From an uncultured bacterium (GTDB lineage Bacteria; Verrucomicrobiota; Kiritimatiellia; RFP12; UBA1067), in assembly GCA_900547945.1 (NCBI GenBank), contig URIT01000142.1:1-7644 (forward strand): 7,644 nt of DNA, given 5' to 3'. The position numbers and the translations under genes were made by a program. The notes under the pieces were generated by a model. It was not told where the DNA came from. It ran no database searches and saw only the letters and a program-made list of their open reading frames with translations. This document shows positions 6,487-7,644 of the stretch, piece by piece. Every line of letters starts with the position of its first letter. Position 1 is the stretch's first letter.

Positions 6487-7065
6487 ATGCGCTTTCTGCT
6501 CATTCTGATCGGCGCGGTTCTGGTGAACAACTTCGTCCTGAACCGCTTTCTGGGTTGTTGCCCGTTCCTTGGCGTCTCGAAGAGGATCGAGACCGCCCTC
6601 GGCATGTCCGGCGCGGTCCTCTTCGTGATGACCCTCGCCTCGGCCGTGACGTGGGGGCTCGACCATCTGCTGCTCGCGCCCTTCGGGCTCGGCTACATCC
6701 ACACGCTCGCGTTCATCCTCGTGATCGCCGCGCTCGTGCAGTTCATCGACCTCGCGCTGAAGCGCTTCATGCCGTCCCTGCACGCCGCGCTCGGCATCTT
6801 CCTGCCGCTCATCACGACGAACTGCGCCGTCCTCGGCGTCGCGGAGCTGAACTACAAGGGCGGCACGTCCTTCTGCGAGAGCGTCTTCTTCTCCTTTGCC
6901 GCCGCCCTCGGCTTCGGCTTCGCCCTCGTCCTCTTTTCCGGCATCCGCGAACGGCTCGCCCACGCGAATCCGCCCCGCGCCTTCCAGGGTGTCGCGCTCG
7001 CCCTCGTCACCGCCGGACTCCTCTCGCTCGCGTTCATGGGCTTCTCGGGCCTCGTGAAGTCCTAA
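6487..7065 (+). CDS. rnfA: Rnf/Rsx electron transport complex subunit A
   Basis: Complete 192-residue integral membrane protein, the normal length for RnfA/RsxA, with about six hydrophobic helices. Family signatures run throughout: NNFVLNRFLGCCPFLGVSK (14-32), FVMTLASAVTW (46-56), HTLAFILVIAALVQF (72-86), LGIFLPLITTNCAVLGVAELN (102-122), SGIRERLA (151-158) and TAGLLSLAFMGFSGLVK (175-191). C25 (of GCCPFLG) and C113 (of TTNCAVLG) correspond to the Cys pair that, with the RnfE/NqrD-type partner, holds the intramembrane iron-sulfur cluster. The complex links ferredoxin:NAD+ electron transfer to ion pumping (or drives reverse flow for reducing power). It has its own promoter and is followed, after a 374-bp gap, by rnfB in the same direction. 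This matches the A-B start of rnfABCDGE-type operons, but the gap is atypical. Confidence 0.97.
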   Translation: MRFLLILIGAVLVNNFVLNRFLGCCPFLGVSKRIETALGMSGAVLFVMTLASAVTWGLDHLLLAPFGLGYIHTLAFILVIAALVQFIDLALKRFMPSLHAALGIFLPLITTNCAVLGVAELNYKGGTSFCESVFFSFAAALGFGFALVLFSGIRERLAHANPPRAFQGVALALVTAGLLSLAFMGFSGLVKS

Positions 7066-7120
7066 CCCCCTTTTCAAGCCCACACGACAACTTATAGATG
7101 TGGCAATGAAATATGGAGAT

Positions 7121-7283
7121 AAACTCCGATGATTGATGCTCTCGCTACCGCTCCGCAGACTACATCTGGCTTCGCAGAAGCCAGTCACAAAACAATCGCC
7201 TTTAAGACCGTTTCCGGAGAATTGGATGTCTTTCGACAACCCATTCTGCGGAGCGGTAGCGAGAGCCATACGGATCGGAGTTT
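7121..7283. repeat. 163-bp inverted-repeat (MITE-like or palindromic) element
   Basis: Inner arms 7138-7159 and 7245-7266 are perfect 22-bp inverted repeats (GCTCTCGCTACCG... / ...CGGTAGCGAGAGC). Outer arms 7121-7130 and 7274-7283 (AAACTCCGAT / ATCGGAGTTT) are perfect 10-bp inverted repeats. The 7 bp between inner and outer arms is the same length on both sides but differs in sequence. The interior carries its own 8-bp stem hairpin. There is no transposase gene and no clear target-site duplication. It could be a non-autonomous mobile element, a dispersed REP-like palindrome or a structured RNA region. Confidence 0.75.
7166..7184. repeat. 8-bp stem hairpin inside the 163-bp element
   Basis: CTGGCTTC (7166-7173) and GAAGCCAG (7177-7184) are perfect inverted repeats around a 3-base GCA loop. 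The hairpin lies just inside the left 22-bp arm, with no counterpart on the right side, which gives the element a direction. Confidence 0.6.
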
Positions 7284-7344
7284 GTCATTCATAGGGAACA
7301 GAGTCGCTCTATTTAATTGCCGGAGCAATAAAGCCCATAGGGCA

Positions 7345-7432
7345 ACTTAACCACTTAATTATTTATCCACTTACCCACTTAACTACTTACCCACTTACCC
7401 ACTTAACTACTTAACTACTTAACCACTTAATT
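7345..7432 (+). repeat. 11-unit octanucleotide tandem array before rnfB
   Basis: The 88 bp divides exactly into eleven 8-bp units of consensus ACTTAMYY: ACTTAACC, ACTTAATT, ATTTATCC, ACTTACCC, ACTTAACT, ACTTACCC, ACTTACCC, ACTTAACT, ACTTAACT, ACTTAACC, ACTTAATT. It ends 7 nt before the rnfB ATG and occupies the place where a ribosome site or promoter would be. The unit length is not a multiple of three, but the array is untranslated, so changes in copy number would alter spacing rather than frame. Confidence 0.9.
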
Positions 7433-7439
7433 CTCCCCA

Positions 7440-7644
7440 ATGTCCGCCATCCTCACAGCCACCCTTGTCATCGCCGCCGTCGGGGCGGTGGCGGCGCTTG
7501 CGCTCGCCGTCGCCGACCGCTACCTCGCCGTGCGGGAAGACCCGCGCATCGGCCAGATCGCCTCCGCCCTTCCCGGCGCCAACTGCGGCGGGTGCGGCTT
7601 CGCCGGCTGCGGCGACTATGCGCGCGCGCTCGTGGCGGGCGTGG
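7440..7644 (+). CDS. rnfB: Rnf/Rsx electron transport complex subunit B, N-terminal part
   Basis: Partial gene, cut by the right edge; 68 residues are visible. Residues 4-25 are a hydrophobic membrane anchor (ILTATLVIAAVGAVAALALAVA), followed by a short charged linker (DRYLAVREDPRIGQIAS) and LPGANCGGCGFAGCGDYARAL (44-64). This is the RnfB iron-sulfur motif: Cys 49, 52 and 57 are three of the four ligands of the first [4Fe-4S] cluster, the fourth lying beyond the edge. RnfB receives electrons from ferredoxin on the cytoplasmic face and passes them to the membrane subunits including RnfA. Start: ATG 7440 gives the anchor directly at the N-terminus; no Shine-Dalgarno precedes it because the octamer array ends 7 nt upstream. 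Expression may come from the rnfA promoter by read-through or from an unrecognised promoter in the gap. Confidence 0.94.
   Translation, partial: MSAILTATLVIAAVGAVAALALAVADRYLAVREDPRIGQIASALPGANCGGCGFAGCGDYARALVAGV

Larger units (their letters stand above)
7066..7439. other. 374-bp repeat-filled gap between rnfA and rnfB
   Basis: The stretch is visibly AT-richer than the genes around it. In order it holds about 55 bp of unremarkable sequence after the rnfA stop, a 163-bp inverted-repeat element (7121-7283), about 60 bp including a small GCCC-ATA-GGGC hairpin (7333-7343), and an octamer array (7345-7432) reaching almost to the rnfB ATG. An ORF of 73 codons at 7129-7350 is explained by the inverted repeat and is not called as a gene. 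No canonical terminator or convincing promoter was found. Confidence 0.8.

Noticed and set aside
6214..7269. Minus-strand 351-codon open frame antisense to rnfA
   Set aside because: rnfA is unambiguous on the plus strand. The frame begins in the inverted-repeat element and runs through the 29-bp hairpin units.
7282..7315. Promoter for rnfB (TTGTCA with a TATTTA-like box)
   Set aside because: The spacing of about 22 bp is too long for sigma70, and no better pair was found in the gap.
7129..7350. 73-codon plus-strand ORF in the rnfA-rnfB gap
   Set aside because: Both strands of the inverted repeat yield look-alike peptides (ALATAPQ... and RSGSES...), which shows the ORF is produced by the palindrome. 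It also has no ribosome site and runs into the octamer array.

Overview
This window is high-GC, densely coding bacterial DNA. Taken together, the large secreted two-enzyme glycoside hydrolase, an Rnf complex, an RND metal-type pump, GC-rich hairpin repeats and promoters sitting almost on the start codons suggest a carbohydrate-degrading member of the PVC group, for example a gut or anaerobic Kiritimatiellota/Verrucomicrobiota bacterium. That placement is inference from style; no phylogenetic marker is present.

Layout. Positions 1-1458 carry a minus-strand unit. A strong sigma70-like promoter (1458-1429) drives a small Cys-rich membrane-anchored or exported protein (1419-916). After 115 bp comes the N-terminal 266 residues of an RND efflux pump of the heavy-metal (CusA/CzcA) type, which runs off the left edge. 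Positions 1529-2803 (minus) encode a complete PLP-dependent class I/II aminotransferase, with its extended -10 promoter touching the stop codon of the next gene. Positions 2889-6278 (minus) encode a 1129-residue exported protein joining a GH28-like right-handed beta-helix to a beta-sandwich and a DUF6259-like TIM barrel. This two-enzyme architecture is the most unusual protein here.

Positions 6279-6486 are a divergent promoter region holding two perfect 29-bp tandem hairpin units. On the plus strand, rnfA/rsxA (6487-7065) is complete, and rnfB (7440 onward) runs off the right edge. These two genes, normally adjacent, are separated by 374 bp of AT-richer DNA. That gap contains a 163-bp long-inverted-repeat element (7121-7283) and an 11-unit octanucleotide tandem array (7345-7432) ending 7 nt before the rnfB start codon. 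The same octamer motif recurs in the opposite orientation within the 29-bp units upstream of rnfA, so rnfA is bracketed by related repeats.

Three promoters (Cys-rich gene, hydrolase, rnfA) place the -10 hexamer only 7-9 nt before an ATG with no Shine-Dalgarno sequence, so leaderless or near-leaderless mRNAs are likely. The RND gene, by contrast, has a GGAG ribosome binding site. The modules are functionally distinct: metal/toxic-ion export, amino-acid metabolism, extracellular glycan breakdown and Rnf electron transport.
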